The notes under the pieces: generated by a model
The model's database searches: none
Told to the model about the DNA's origin: nothing
Seen by the model: only the letters and a program-made list of their open reading frames with translations
Source of the DNA: Isochrysis galbana
Taxonomy: Eukaryota > Haptophyta > Isochrysidales > Isochrysidaceae
Direction of reading: 5' to 3'
Assembly (NCBI GenBank): GCA_018136815.1
Contig: CM030934.1
Coordinates: 3,630,670-3,679,709, forward strand
DNA: 49,040 bases
Shown here: piece after piece, positions 22,990 to 33,189 of the stretch
How positions within the stretch are numbered: position 1 is the stretch's first letter
Layout: each line of letters starts with the position of its first letter
Made by a program: the position numbers and the translations under genes

Positions 22990-24649
22990 TAAGACCCGTA
23001 ACAGGTTTGATTTGAGCAATCTGGATATCTGGTTGGAGTTCAGATTTGGTATCCAGATAGTATCCGGATACCTCTGGAGCTCATTAGGAATATCCAGATA
23101 GATACTGATAGTCGGGCAGACATGCCAGATATGCCAGATATTCGGAATATCCGGGTATTAGAAACTTATATTCTTATTCTCCCGGCCACCTTAAATAGAT
23201 CGACGCCCCTCCGCCACCGTCGCCTCCACCGCCCTCACCGCCGCCTCCCTCACCGCCACCGCCTTCACCGCCGCCTCCCTCGCCACCGCCGCCTTCGCCG
23301 CCGCCTCCCTCGCCACCGCAGCCTTCGCCGCCGCCGCCTTCATTCACCGCCGCCGCCTTCGCCGCCGCCGCGCCGCCGCCGTCACCACCGCCTCCCTCGC
23401 CGCCGCCGTCACCACCGCCTCCCTCGCCGCCACCGCCTTCACCGCCGCCTCCCTCACCGCCGCCTCCCTCACCGCCGCCTCCCTCACCTCCGCCACCCTC
23501 ACCACCGCCGCCGTCTCCGCAACCACCATCAATCACCACCGCCTCCCTCACCGCCGCCGCCTTCTCCCCCGCCTCCCTCCCCGCCACCGCCTTCACCGCC
23601 ACCGCCCTCCCCGCCACCGCCTTCACCACCGCCGCCCTCGCCTCCGCCTCCCTCACCGCCGCCTCCCTCACCGCCGCCTCCCTCACCGCCGCCTCCCTCA
23701 CCGCCGCCTCCCTCACCGCCGCCTCCCTCACCGCCGCCTCCCTCATCGCCGCCTCCCTCACCTTGCCACCCTCACCACCGCCGCCGTCTCCGCCACCACC
23801 ATCACCACCGCCTCCCTCACCGCCGCCGCCTTCTCCCCCGCCTCCCTCCCTGCCACCGCCGTCACCATCGCCGCCTTCACCGCCGCCACGTGCAGCCGAA
23901 CGAGGCCCCCTCGCCTCCTGCAATCCGCCTCCCGCAGAACGTGCGGGAAGCCGGTCACTGCGTCGTCAACCTGCCACCCCTCCACACCGGGCACGAAAAG
24001 CTGCCTGTGCGGGTGCGGTCGCCCCCGGAGCGGGCGGAAGCCGGCCCTCGTCACCTCCGCGTTCGGCTTCACCGGCTGGGGGAGGAGGCGGAGACGCCCA
24101 TCCGCGGAGGTGACGAGGGGGTGGAGAGGGGGGGGGGGGGGGGAAGAGAGATTTACCGGCATCCATTTTCTCATGGTTAACTTTCTCATGGTAACCATCA
24201 ACTCGCAAGACAGCCGTCGACGGCTGCGTGCCCCCCTCGGCTCTCCGCTCACTCCCTTGTGATAACATGAATAAGTATGATGTTTTATGTAATTACATGA
24301 TGTCAGTAGCTACTCGCCCTCTCCCTCTCGATCCATAATACAAGCAAACACTTCAGCGCGCGGAGACAGATGTCCGTTGTCATACGAAAACAGGAGTTTC
24401 ATTGAAGAATACCAAATGAAGGGGAACGGAGCGAGAGAGATCGAATTGAGGCGATTCTCAACAACTGTATCTGGATATATGACGGATAACCGGGTACCTG
24501 GAAGTATCTGGTATGCCAGGATTTACTATCTGGATATCCGGCTGCCTGGTAGCGCGGCGCACGATCCCTATCTGGATACCTGGATCCGTCTACTTAATAG
24601 GCAAAGATACCTATTATCTGGATATCTGGTAAACCGGTTACGGGTCTTA
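22990..24649. mobile_element. hAT-like DNA transposon, non-autonomous, inserted in the satellite
   Basis: It has terminal inverted repeats TAAGACCCGTAACAGGTTT (left) and the complement of TAAGACCCGTAACCGGTTT (right), 18 of 19 identical. It is flanked by the 8-bp duplication TTGTATGG (22982-22989 and 24650-24657). The uninterrupted satellite unit next door shows the empty site exactly. Eight-bp duplications are typical of hAT elements, though the terminus is not the common CAGGG type. Both subterminal zones are packed with TATCTGGATA/TATCCGGATA-type motifs, as expected for transposase binding. No transposase is encoded; the interior is a Pro/Ser-codon repeat plus about 230 bp of unique GC-rich sequence. 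A 40-bp match to the right end is at 33122. Confidence 0.85.
23195..23900 (+). repeat. CCN-rich 15-bp repeat (Pro4-Ser type) inside the transposon
   Basis: Units such as CCGCCGCCTCCCTCA repeat; at 23640-23760 eight are nearly identical in tandem. One plus-strand frame reads SPPPP in the middle (about 23545-23760), but the Pro-Ser frame shifts to another reading frame on either side and the array includes irregular units. It therefore looks like a captured, no longer protein-constrained copy of a hydroxyproline-rich-type repeat. Compare the intact one at 41906-42973. Confidence 0.6.
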
Positions 24650-24792
24650 TTGTATGGTGGCTACTCTTTATTGATTAAACTTCGCTGCGCAGGGCGGGAG
24701 AGAATTTTGTTGTATGGTGGCTACTCTTTATTTATTAAACTTCGCTGCGCAGGGCGGGAGAATTTTGTTGTATGGTGGCTACTCTTTCTTTA
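24650..24792 (+). repeat. 58-bp satellite, second block
   Basis: About 2.4 units continue the array after the hAT-like element, starting with the duplicated TTGTATGG. The last unit is cut at TTAA by the next insertion. Confidence 0.9.
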
Positions 24793-24796
24793 TTAA

Positions 24797-25274
24797 CTCC
24801 TTACTGCCGAAGCGCCAAAATTGGCGCTTCCGCCTCGAAAAGTCTCCACCGCTCCCTACAGCGTCAACCCCAGCCCCCCAGCTCTCAGGGGAGTCTCAGG
24901 GACATCCTTCGTCACAGCTGGGTGGGCCTACATTCCATATAGTCATATAGTCGGCCATCTACACGCGAATAGATGAGCAAAGGGGCAAAAAAAGTGCAGC
25001 TCCAATAGTGGCGCTTCCAGTATTACGAAAAATATTCCGTTTAGGTAATAGAGTCGAAGCGAGGCGACGGACTGCAACCGTGAGGGCATCGCTGTCCCGC
25101 GGCGCGGGGGGGGGGGGGAGGTGGCGGGTGGCGACACACCCAGTAAATGTGTTCCACCTTCTGTTCGCTCGTGCCCTCTCACTTATCTCTTACACGCAGT
25201 TCCTCCTCCCGCACAAGCCGCAAAAGATCAAATCCGAAGCGCCAAAATTGGCGCTGCGGGCCGGCGGTAAGGAG
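24797..25274. mobile_element. 478-bp MITE with TTAA target duplication (piggyBac-like)
   Basis: The ends are CTCCTTACTGCCG and the complement of CTCCTTACCGCCG. Internal to both is the conserved palindrome AGCGCCAAAATTGGCGCT. TTAA occurs immediately outside each end (24793-24796 and 25275-25278). Joining the flanks restores the satellite sequence TTATTAAAGTTCGC. TTAA duplication is the hallmark of piggyBac-type transposition. No transposase is present. The interior (24840-25230) has no supported gene. Confidence 0.85.
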
Positions 25275-25312
25275 TTAAAGTTCGCTGCGCAGGGCGGGAG
25301 AATTTTATTGTA
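25275..25312 (+). repeat. 58-bp satellite, last partial unit
   Basis: Continues AAAGTTCGCTGCGCAGGGCG and ends in the next AGAATTTT start. After it, 25313-25547 is CT-rich flank of FANCM with no other feature. Confidence 0.85.
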
Positions 25313-25547
25313 TCCCTCGCCCCATGTATTCTCGTATTCTCTAAGTCGTTGGGTTGTCCCTTTCCTCCTCGCCCTCTTCCTCGCTGATCTGCTCCTCCCC
25401 TCCTCTCCCCCCATTTCTTAACAGTATCTCGTCGAAATCTCACCTACCCTCCACCATCGCCTACGCCTCTCCTCTGGCTCCCTCCCCCGCGCTCTCTCTT
25501 CTCTTCCCCCCCTCCCTCCCCCTCTCCCTCTCTCCCCCCTCCTCGGA

Positions 25548-28500
25548 ATGACCGAGCCCTCGCCAGTCTGCTGGGGGGGCGGCCACGCCTGTGAGCCCGA
25601 GATGGACGAGTGGGGAGAGGCGGAGCTCGCGATGCTCGACGCTGCCGTCGCCCAGCATCAGAAGCACACTCTAGCCCAGGGGAGGGAGGGAGGAGACGAG
25701 AGAGTGCTGGAGAGAGTCGATCCGATCGAGCGGAACAGGCTCAACCTCGTCCCACAACCAACGGGGGCCACCGAGCCTCGGTGGGATCCGACGCTGAGGC
25801 GAAGAGTCGATACGCCGCAAGGGTGGGGAGGGCAGGCCTTCGACGCGACGCAGGGAGCGCCCCACTCTGGGACAGCTCGACTCCAGTCGCCGCAGCGAGA
25901 GGGTCAGTCCGGGGGTGCTTGCCCGCACGCGCGCCCGCAAGCGCTCCGCGCGGGATGCAGCGAGCCATACCACACCGACCATCGAGCGCCTCGAGCAGTG
26001 CCGGCAGAGCCGCAGATCGGGCTCCGCTCGCCGCACGCAGCTGATCTGCACTTGCCGCAGCCAGGGCTGAAAACTCGGCAGGAGGCTCTCCGTACCGTGC
26101 ACGCTGGGCCGCAAGCGCCCCAGGCGGGAGCCCATGAGGTTGACGGTGGGCGCCATACGGTGCCGGCCGACGATGGACAACATGCCTTGCTGGGGCAGAT
26201 GCACTCAGCACATGGCGAGCTGCGCACGCCGCAAATGAAGGGCCGCGTAGCTCACTGCGAGAACCCCAAAGCTCAGGACATCCCGCCCGCGCCGCATGGG
26301 GCGCTGGGCGCACCGTTACCAGGGACCCACAGGCCGCAAGCAGAGCCGCACACGTTGCCTGATGGGATGCACGCGCCGCGGCATCGGTCCAACATGCGGG
26401 AGGCACACACACCGCGGCCAGCGCCACACACGGCACCTACGGCGATGAGCGTGGCGCACGGAAGCAGTGAGGAAGCTCGGGGCGGCAACCTTGTGCGGTC
26501 GGTGGTAGCGGGCGATATCCGCTCATTCTTCTGCGCGCCCTCATCAAAGCGGCTCAGAATTGCAGAGGGAGCAGCCGGTGCGGCAGCGCAGCGCGGAGCG
26601 TCGGAGCGCGCGGAGGAGGGCCGCGCCAAATGGGCTAGGGGCCTCGCGGAGCCGTCCTCTCGCACACCGTCCACTCCGCAGTGCGAGCGGCTAGTGATTG
26701 ACCTGCTCGAGACGGACGTGGCCGCGGTGGAAGAGGCGCGCCGGCCGCAGCACCCCCATGCAGTGGAAGACTGGCCTCCGAGGCCGCCGCGGCAGGCGCT
26801 GGATGAGAGGGCGGCGCTGTCGTGGGTATACCCAATCAATCTCCCACTTAGGCCCTACCAGCACTCCATCTCGAAGACCGCCCTCAACCATAACACGCTG
26901 GTAGGCACGCACTTGTATCACTTGCGCACGCGCGCTGTAACCCTTGCCCGGCAGACCGCCTGCCGACAATGGTATGCCGCACATTACAGGTGTGCCTGCC
27001 CACGGGTATGGGCAAGACGCTCATCGCGGCGGTCGTCATGTACAACTTGTCCCGCTGGTTCCCAACCGGGCGCGTAGCTTTCCTTGCGCCGACCAAGCCG
27101 CTCGTTCATCAGCAGGTTGGCGCGATCCGCAAGGCCGTTGGCATTGCACGCAGTGACTGTGCGGAGCTCACCGGCCAGATGCGGACAGAAGAGCGCTACC
27201 GGGCCTGGCGTGCCGCTCGCTTCCTCTTCCTGACCCCGCAGACGTTCGTCAATGACCTCGAGTCGGGGACGTGCCCTGGCGAGCAGGTGGGGCGTCGCAT
27301 GGTGGCATATCGTGCGGCGGACTGCCCCTGACCTTCGCAGCGAGCCCCACCCACGCCATGTGCGGTGCGCAGGTCGTATGCTTGGTCGTGGACGAGGCAC
27401 ACAAGGCTACGGGCTGCCACTCGTACGTGATCGCCGTCCGTGAGCTGTATAAACTCTCTGGGGGCTTCCGTGTGCTCGCGCTCTCCGCCACGCCAGGGAG
27501 CAACTCGGCGACCATGCAAGAAGTCGTCACCAACTTGGGCATCTCACGCATCGAGGCCAGGGATGAGCACTCCATCGACGTGATCGGCTGCTTGCGACAG
27601 CGCACTGTCGACAAGATGATCGTCGACACCACAGCCGAGTGAGTCGCCTCGCACAGCGAGCTCATCCTGTGTCTCGGCGCCTCCGGACGCTGCGTGCACC
27701 ATGAAGCGGCTCCCCCCGCCGGCAGGTATGTGGACGGCCGGGCGGCCACTCTTGAGGCGTTTCGCGCGATCCTGCAGCGCTTGCGGTCGGTGGGCGTCGC
27801 GGTGGGCGATGACCCGAACCGCGTGCGCCGCTTCATGCTGCTTCAGAAGCAGAAGGATCTCGCGGTGAACCCTCCGCAAGGCATGGAGCAGCACACCGTC
27901 TTTCGCGGGCAGGCCTACCTCGGAGTCGCGATGATGCTTGCCCAGGGCGTGGAGCTGGCGTCGTCGCACGGGTGTGCGTCAGCTCTGGCGCACTTCCGGC
28001 GCGACATGGAGGAGTGGCGCCGGATGCGAGAGGAGGGTGGGCGGCAGAAGATGGCGCTCTCGCTGCGTGAGTCCGCCGCCCCGCCCCGCCCGAGCGCCCC
28101 AGCGCCGCTACTGCGCGCGCCACCACGGCTCCGACATCAAGCCCCCCTCCCATCCCACCAACCTGATTGCGCAGGCGAGGAGCTGTACCGCTCCGAGGTG
28201 TGGCACGCGATGCTCTGCAAGCTCGCGCACTGCGAGGCACATGGCTCGCACCCCAAGCTAGCCGCACTGTGCGAGCTACTCGAGAAGCACTTCAAGACAC
28301 ACCCTCCCGAGTCGCGGGTCATGGTGTTCACCTCGCTGCGCGACTCGGTTACGGAGATCACCGCGCGCCTCACCGGCATCGCGGGCGTGCGCCCGTTCAA
28401 GTTTGTCGGGCAGGCGTCCAAGCGGGGCGATGAGAGCCGCAAGGGTCTGACGCAGACGAAGCAGCGCCAGGTCGTGCGCGACTTTCGCTCGGGCGGCTAC

Positions 28501-29811
28501 AACGTGCTAGTGTCTACATCGATCGGCGAAGAAGGCTTGGATATTGGCGAGGTTGACCTTATCGCCTGCTACGACGTCTCATCATCTGCGATTCGGCAGA
28601 CTCAGCGATTCGGCCGCACCGGACGCAAGAACGCAGGCCGCGTCGTAATGCTCATCACGCAGGGCATCGAGGAGGATAACTACGAACGCAGTATCAAGAA
28701 TGCCAACGTGATGAAGCGGGCGCTCGCACACGCCAACGATGTGCGCTTCGTGACACCGGTGGGCCCGAGCTTGCTGCCGCCCGGTCTACCAAGTAGGTGC
28801 GAGCAGCGGAAGCTGTTCCCGCCCGACGACGATGGCCCCTCGTTGCCGTCGGCGCCTGAGCTCCAGCGCCGCCTGAAGCGTGCACTCGGCGGGAAGGACC
28901 TCAGCGCGGCGCTCGACGAGCCCGTGTCGCCGAGGGAGGGAGCCCGGCTCCGCCGTTGGGCGCTCCTCGAATCGGACGGGCCGTTACGGCCGCTCGAGGC
29001 CAACCGGTGGATTGTGCGTCAGATGCGGCCAGCCGCCGCGAGCAACGTGTGGGCGAGTTGTGGGCGCTCTTCACTGCTTGTCCACACGATGGAGCGGCTG
29101 ATGGGCGTGGAAAGCGACCAATGCACGGTGGCGCCGGTGGCGGGCGGGCCGCAGCGGGAGGCGCTCAACACGCCGCGGAGGACAACGGCCGCATCTTCCG
29201 GTGGAGAGGAGTCTCCTGTGGTCTTAAGCCCTGAGAGGACCGGTGAGGCCGATTGGGAGAACAGGGGGGAGGCAGAGGTGGTGATAGGTCCGTGGCAGCC
29301 GGCGCTCGAACCCAATGTCAACCGGTGGGAAGCCCTACTGCGTGATAGCGCCGCCGACGCCGCGGACGACTGCATCGGCTGCACTCATCGAGAGGCGGGG
29401 AGTGTGGACCATTGGGGTTGTTCCATGTGGGGTGATGCGTATGACTTGAGGCCGGAGCCGCAGGCGGGCGATACGGACGCCAACACCGGCTGCGAGCAGC
29501 CGCGCTGCGAGGCGCAGGCCGTCGAGCTGCTCAAGCCGCAGCACGAGGAGTCAGTACCCGCTGCTTTTCCACCTTCGGAGTCGCACAACCCCGAGGCGTG
29601 CGCTGCCGCGCCGGAGGGTGGCCTCATGGTACGGGTCGCGGCAGTCGGCGGCTCCACTATTGTGCCGCTCTACCGGCTATGCACCAGCGAATCCGCCGGC
29701 CCACGCTTGAGAAGTGGAGGGTCATCGAGGAGCACGGCGCCACCGCGGCGGCGGCTCCGCCTCGTCGGTCGGCCGCTCAAGGTGCCGCCGCCATTCTTCG
29801 ATAGCACTTGA
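25548..29811 (+). CDS. FANCM: FANCM/Mph1/Hef-type DNA helicase-translocase
   Basis: Five exons join in phase: 25548-26900, 26990-27286, 27373-27638, 27726-28066, 28175-29811 (1,297 residues). Introns are 86-108 bp, GT-AG. Motifs fit superfamily 2: YPINLPLRPYQ, motif I LPTGMGKT (about 454-461), Ia APTKPLVHQQ, Ib TPQTF, II DEAH (557-560), III SATPG (588-592), IV VMVFTS, V STSIGEEGLDIGEVDL, VI QRFGRTGRKNAGR (about 895). FANCM remodels stalled forks and joint molecules and anchors the Fanconi anaemia pathway in the nucleus. The first 430 residues are a disordered His/Pro/Gln-rich region with the PIP-box-like GDIRSFF at 322-328. The C-terminal 350 residues show no ERCC4 nuclease motif. The start lies just after a CT-rich tract. 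The last intron is a multiple of three, so unspliced frames hide it. It is convergent with the sulfotransferase. Confidence 0.93.
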
Positions 29812-30253
29812 TCTATACGAACGATGGCCAATGAGACAAGTGTCTCATCTTTTGAAGAATAAAGTAGGGAATTTGCTGGGGAATAAACGCAGCAGAGTGA
29901 TTTTTCTCGGTAGGCTAGACACAATTCACTGCGCCATTTCACACATTGGCCCATCGCCAAGAGGCCGCAACAAATAGAGAAAAAGATCGAGCCACCCCAC
30001 TGGAGCCGCGAGACTCCGCCACAACGCAGATGAATGACGCCGGCCCACGCGTCCTTCCTCCTGCAGCCCGTAAAGGGGGGAGAAGGAGCGACCGCAGCGG
30101 TGCAAAGTGCAAAGCACTCCGCCAATGGCCACAGCTTGGCGGGCTCTCTCGTCATGCGAGAGCAGCAAACCCCGCCTAGTCTCATCAGATGTGTCAACGG
30201 TAGCTCGGACCATACAAGGCCTACCCCCCCTTAAGCGCATGTGTCGGCGCGCC
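29812..30253. other. Convergent intergenic region between FANCM and sulfotransferase
   Basis: It contains AATAAA at about 29860 and 29882 on the plus strand, plausible poly(A) signals for FANCM. No gene is supported. Confidence 0.5.
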
Positions 30254-31336
30254 TCACGTAGCACAGCTCGGGTCAGCGGCCTGCTTAGCCTGCATGGCGG
30301 CGGCGGCGGCAGCCTTCACCTCGGCCAGGTTGGCGATCCAGGAGGAGGCGCCGCTCGAGACAATACGCTGGGCCGAGGACTGGAGGGGGCGCGGCTCGAC
30401 GCCCAGGAATCGCTGCAGCTCATCGAAAAGGCGCTGCGGGTGGGCAAGCAGGTCCTCGTACCACAGGAAGAAGACGGGCGAGAAGCGCGCTTGCGCCTCG
30501 CAGATGGCGGCATTGTACGTGGCCGCCATCTCGGCCTCGCGCATCACTTGCAAAACGTACGGTATGCTGACGCTCACACGCTCTTGCTGGAGCTGGCGCA
30601 AGCAGGTGCGCTCGGCATCGGTCACCGCGTTGGAGACGCCACACTTCTTGAAGAAGACGAGCTGCACCGCCTTGGAGAGCGCGCGGTCGAGCGAGCTGCG
30701 CCGGAGAGAGCAGATGACGCGCGTGCCGACTGCATTGTAGACCGAGTAGGAGCGCGTGGTCACGTTCCAGCCAGCGTCGGGCGCCATGCTGGGAGGTGGC
30801 GGCGTGGAGGCGACGCGCAGGCACGAATCGAGCGCGCCCATCGCGAGCGGCTCCCGCTGGAAGGCGCACAGCTTGTCGTGCAGGTCGGCGTTGCACTGGA
30901 AGAACTTTTGCTTGAAGCCGCGCACGCGCCGCACGCGCCGGCCGATGGGAGCGCCATAAAACTTGCACATGCTGCGCACGAATCCGGCGCCGCTCGTGCC
31001 ATTGTTGAAGACCTCGCCCAGCATGCTCACCTCCGGGTGCGAGTTGAGCGCCTCCTGCACCCACGTCGAGCCGGTACGGCCTGGCATCCACATGACGAAT
31101 GGGACACTCCCCTCCCTCGCCGGACAGCTGGACGCCGCCTCTCCATGGATTGCGTAGCGGTGCGTGCGCCGCGTCTCTGCGCCCGGCTGGGCGCTCGGTG
31201 CGCCGGCGCACGAGGTGCAGGCGGAGCATTTGCAGAAGCGGCACTTGTCTGCGGTGCACCAAGGGGCGCACGAGGGAGAGTGACAGCTGGCGGTGGTGGG
31301 CTGCGAAAACGGGCTTAGCCATGCGGTGGGGAGCAT
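30254..31336 (-). CDS. Golgi/secretory-type sulfotransferase
   Basis: The 360-residue frame has a 5'-PSB-type loop, MPGRTGSTWVQEALNSHP, for the PAPS 5'-phosphosulfate, and a CSLRRSSLDRALS segment matching the 3'-phosphate-binding region. It ends with WYEDLLAHPQRLFDELQRFLG, a common C-terminal signature of PF00685/PF13469-type sulfotransferases. They move sulfate from PAPS to a hydroxyl or amine on a glycan or small molecule; the acceptor cannot be told here. Ahead of the fold is a Cys-rich stretch (about nine Cys between 31190 and 31290 on the genome), suggesting a disulfide-bonded lumenal stem. The annotated Met sits before TTTTCGCAG, which also reads as an acceptor after a CT tract, so a first exon with a membrane anchor may lie upstream. 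Confidence 0.82.
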   Translation of the reverse strand: MLPTAWLSPFSQPTTASCHSPSCAPWCTADKCRFCKCSACTSCAGAPSAQPGAETRRTHRYAIHGEAASSCPAREGSVPFVMWMPGRTGSTWVQEALNSHPEVSMLGEVFNNGTSGAGFVRSMCKFYGAPIGRRVRRVRGFKQKFFQCNADLHDKLCAFQREPLAMGALDSCLRVASTPPPPSMAPDAGWNVTTRSYSVYNAVGTRVICSLRRSSLDRALSKAVQLVFFKKCGVSNAVTDAERTCLRQLQQERVSVSIPYVLQVMREAEMAATYNAAICEAQARFSPVFFLWYEDLLAHPQRLFDELQRFLGVEPRPLQSSAQRIVSSGASSWIANLAEVKAAAAAAMQAKQAADPSCAT

Positions 31337-31370
31337 GGGGAGAGAGAGAGACGTGCGCCCGGGGAAGGTG

Positions 31371-31388
31371 GGGGGGGGGGGGGGGGGG

Positions 31389-31461
<73 letters not shown>
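31371..31461. repeat. (G)n and (GA)n microsatellite
   Basis: About 20 G followed by 35 GA units; on the sulfotransferase sense strand this is a (CT)n pyrimidine tract just upstream of its first visible codons. It fits either an intron 3' end or a promoter. Confidence 0.95.
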
Positions 31462-31465
<4 letters not shown>

Positions 31466-31769
31466 TGGGGGGGGGAGGGGGAGGGAGAAGCGAGGGGGGA
31501 GGAGGAGCAGGGGGGAGGGGGAGAGGGGGAGGGGCGGCGCCCGACGGCGGGCGCAGCGTCCGTGAGGGACAGCAGAGAGGGGCCGGGGAGCGGTGAGAAG
31601 GAAGATAATACTACAATACTACTGGTATCAGTATTCGGAGAATAGTAAAGTAAAAGAAAACATGTGTGGAGGCATGAGCTTCTTAGTTCTTAGATCATTC
31701 CGTGTGCTATCTCTTCAAGCGCCGGGGGAAGCACCCGCGAAGGTGCCTCGAGGCCCCCTCTCTTGGGCC

Positions 31770-31918
31770 ATGAGCACGCCGGCCGCTGGGGGTCTGGAGG
31801 GCAGTGAGAGGGGCGTGGAGGGGGGCATGGACCAATGGCAATGGGACGAGCGCCTACCCTCAGACGACGAGGTCCCGCCCGAAAATCCCAAGCCATACCT
31901 GTTCGCTGGCGACAAGGG
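31770..31918 (+). CDS. Possible first exon of an unknown gene (low support)
   Basis: ATG at 31770 begins a short acidic stretch including MDQWQWDERLPSDDEV and PPENPKPYLFAGDKG that reads more like protein than its surroundings. It runs into low-complexity DNA, and the SINE-like copy 2 begins 110 bp later. I found no phased downstream exon. It could be a first exon interrupted by repeats, or chance. Confidence 0.25.
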
Positions 31919-32026
31919 ACGAGGACGAGAGACGAGGCGCCCTTGCGCCCTTACTACCCTACCCTCTCCTCTCTCCCGCCCTCACCCCCCCCCACCCTCT
32001 CTCCCTAGGAGCCCCCCTTCCCCTTA

Positions 32027-32967
32027 ATAATAATAATCTATCTGAGCATTAGTACCACTACTCTCACTAGCCCGGTACTAACACGACAGCCCTCAGCGCA
32101 CCTGCCCGTACACCTTGGCGCGTGCTGTTGTCACAGATACATACTACTATGTACTATGCACCCCTCCACATCTCCCCCTTCGCATGCCCCCGGCTCCCAT
32201 TCTAAATCCCCACAAGTTAAAATGGGGGAAAACCCATTGAGGCGGACCGGTCGACGCCGGCCGACTCTCCGGGAAAAAGCACCGGGGGGGGGGGGGAAGG
32301 AACCTCTCGTCAAAGAAGAAGAACAGCCCTTCCAGCTCTCGCCGCGAGCTGTCCTCGAGAAATAAAAGACTGCGCCTCGAGATACCTGCCACAGTGGTTC
32401 CCGTAGGCGTCTTGGTCTTGAGTCTCTCCCTCCTCATCTTCCTCCTGTCGCCAGCCGCCCCCCTCCGCCCATTTGCTAACGCAAATGGGTCTCGTTTCTC
32501 ACCACACTCCATCGGGGGGGGTGCAAATCCCCCCCTCTCTCTTCCGCCCCGGTCCCTGCGGCGCGTCGCCATGCGGCGCGCCATGGCCTGCTCTCAGAGG
32601 TCCTTTGGGGGCTCCCAGAGGGCCAGCATGGGCAGCTCCGGGGGCAGTGGAGGCTGGGGCTCAGCCCCTGGCCCCCCCTGCCTCTCCCTCGCTCGCCTCG
32701 CTGGCCTTGGGTGCCGCCCTGAGGCCCCTGTCTGCCTGGCGACCAGGGATGGGGGGGGGAGTCAGTACGAGAGCAGGCCCATGCGGGCCTGGGAGTGCGG
32801 CTCGCGACCCGCGCCCACTAGGGGTCTGGGCTGAATTGATGAGTGCCCTGCCCCTGCCAGAGGGCAGGGGCTGGGGTTGAACGTACGGGCCCACCCCGGG
32901 GGGTGTCCGCGATGGAGAGAGGGGGGCGCGAGGCCCCCATTGACCCCCACTTATAAAAGTAGGTTGT
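32027..32967 (-). mobile_element. SINE-like retroposon, copy 2 (about 0.94 kb)
   Basis: It is bounded by a perfect 17-bp duplication, AGCCCCCCTTCCCCTTA, at 32010-32026 and 32968-32984. On the minus strand it starts like copy 1 (CAACCTACTTTTATAAGTGG) and ends in a (TTA)n-type tail (AATAATAATAAT on the plus strand). It differs from 19962-20879 by substitutions and small indels along its whole length. The 22-nt hairpin at 32468-32489 differs from copy 1 by a paired change in both arms. No protein is encoded. Confidence 0.85.
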
Positions 32968-33121
32968 AGCCCCCCTTCCCCTTAGTTAGGATGGATATGG
33001 ATATGGGGGATGGGGTGATTGATGGGGGGCTGGGGTGGGGGTGATGGGGGGGTGGGGCTGCAGGAGCCCCCAAATTTTGCGAAATTTCGCCAAGAAATCT
33101 GTGAGTTAACCCACCCCAAAT

Positions 33122-33161
33122 TAAGACCCGTAACCGGTTTACCAGATATCCAGATAATAGG
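33122..33161 (+). repeat. Terminal fragment of the hAT-like element family
   Basis: 40 of 40 bases match the reverse complement of the right end of the element at 22990-24649 (TAAGACCCGTAACCGGTTT, then ACCAGATATCCAGATAATAG). The opposite end was not found before 34.3 kb, so this is a truncated copy or one with a rearranged partner. Confidence 0.85.
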
Positions 33162-33189
33162 GCGACTGTGATTCGTTGCTGCACCGTTC

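Noticed and set aside
22738..25312. CRISPR-like array (58-bp repeats)
   Set aside because: Units are contiguous with no spacers and the context is eukaryotic; it is a satellite.
28175..29811. ERCC4-type nuclease or helix-hairpin-helix at the FANCM C-terminus
   Set aside because: I looked for the nuclease ERKxxxD core and did not find it in the translation. The tail ends PRRRLRLVGRPLKVPPPFF with no known domain.
30107..31318. 403-residue plus-strand frame opposite the sulfotransferase
   Set aside because: Antisense shadow; Arg/His/Ala-rich, while the minus strand has clear PAPS-binding motifs.
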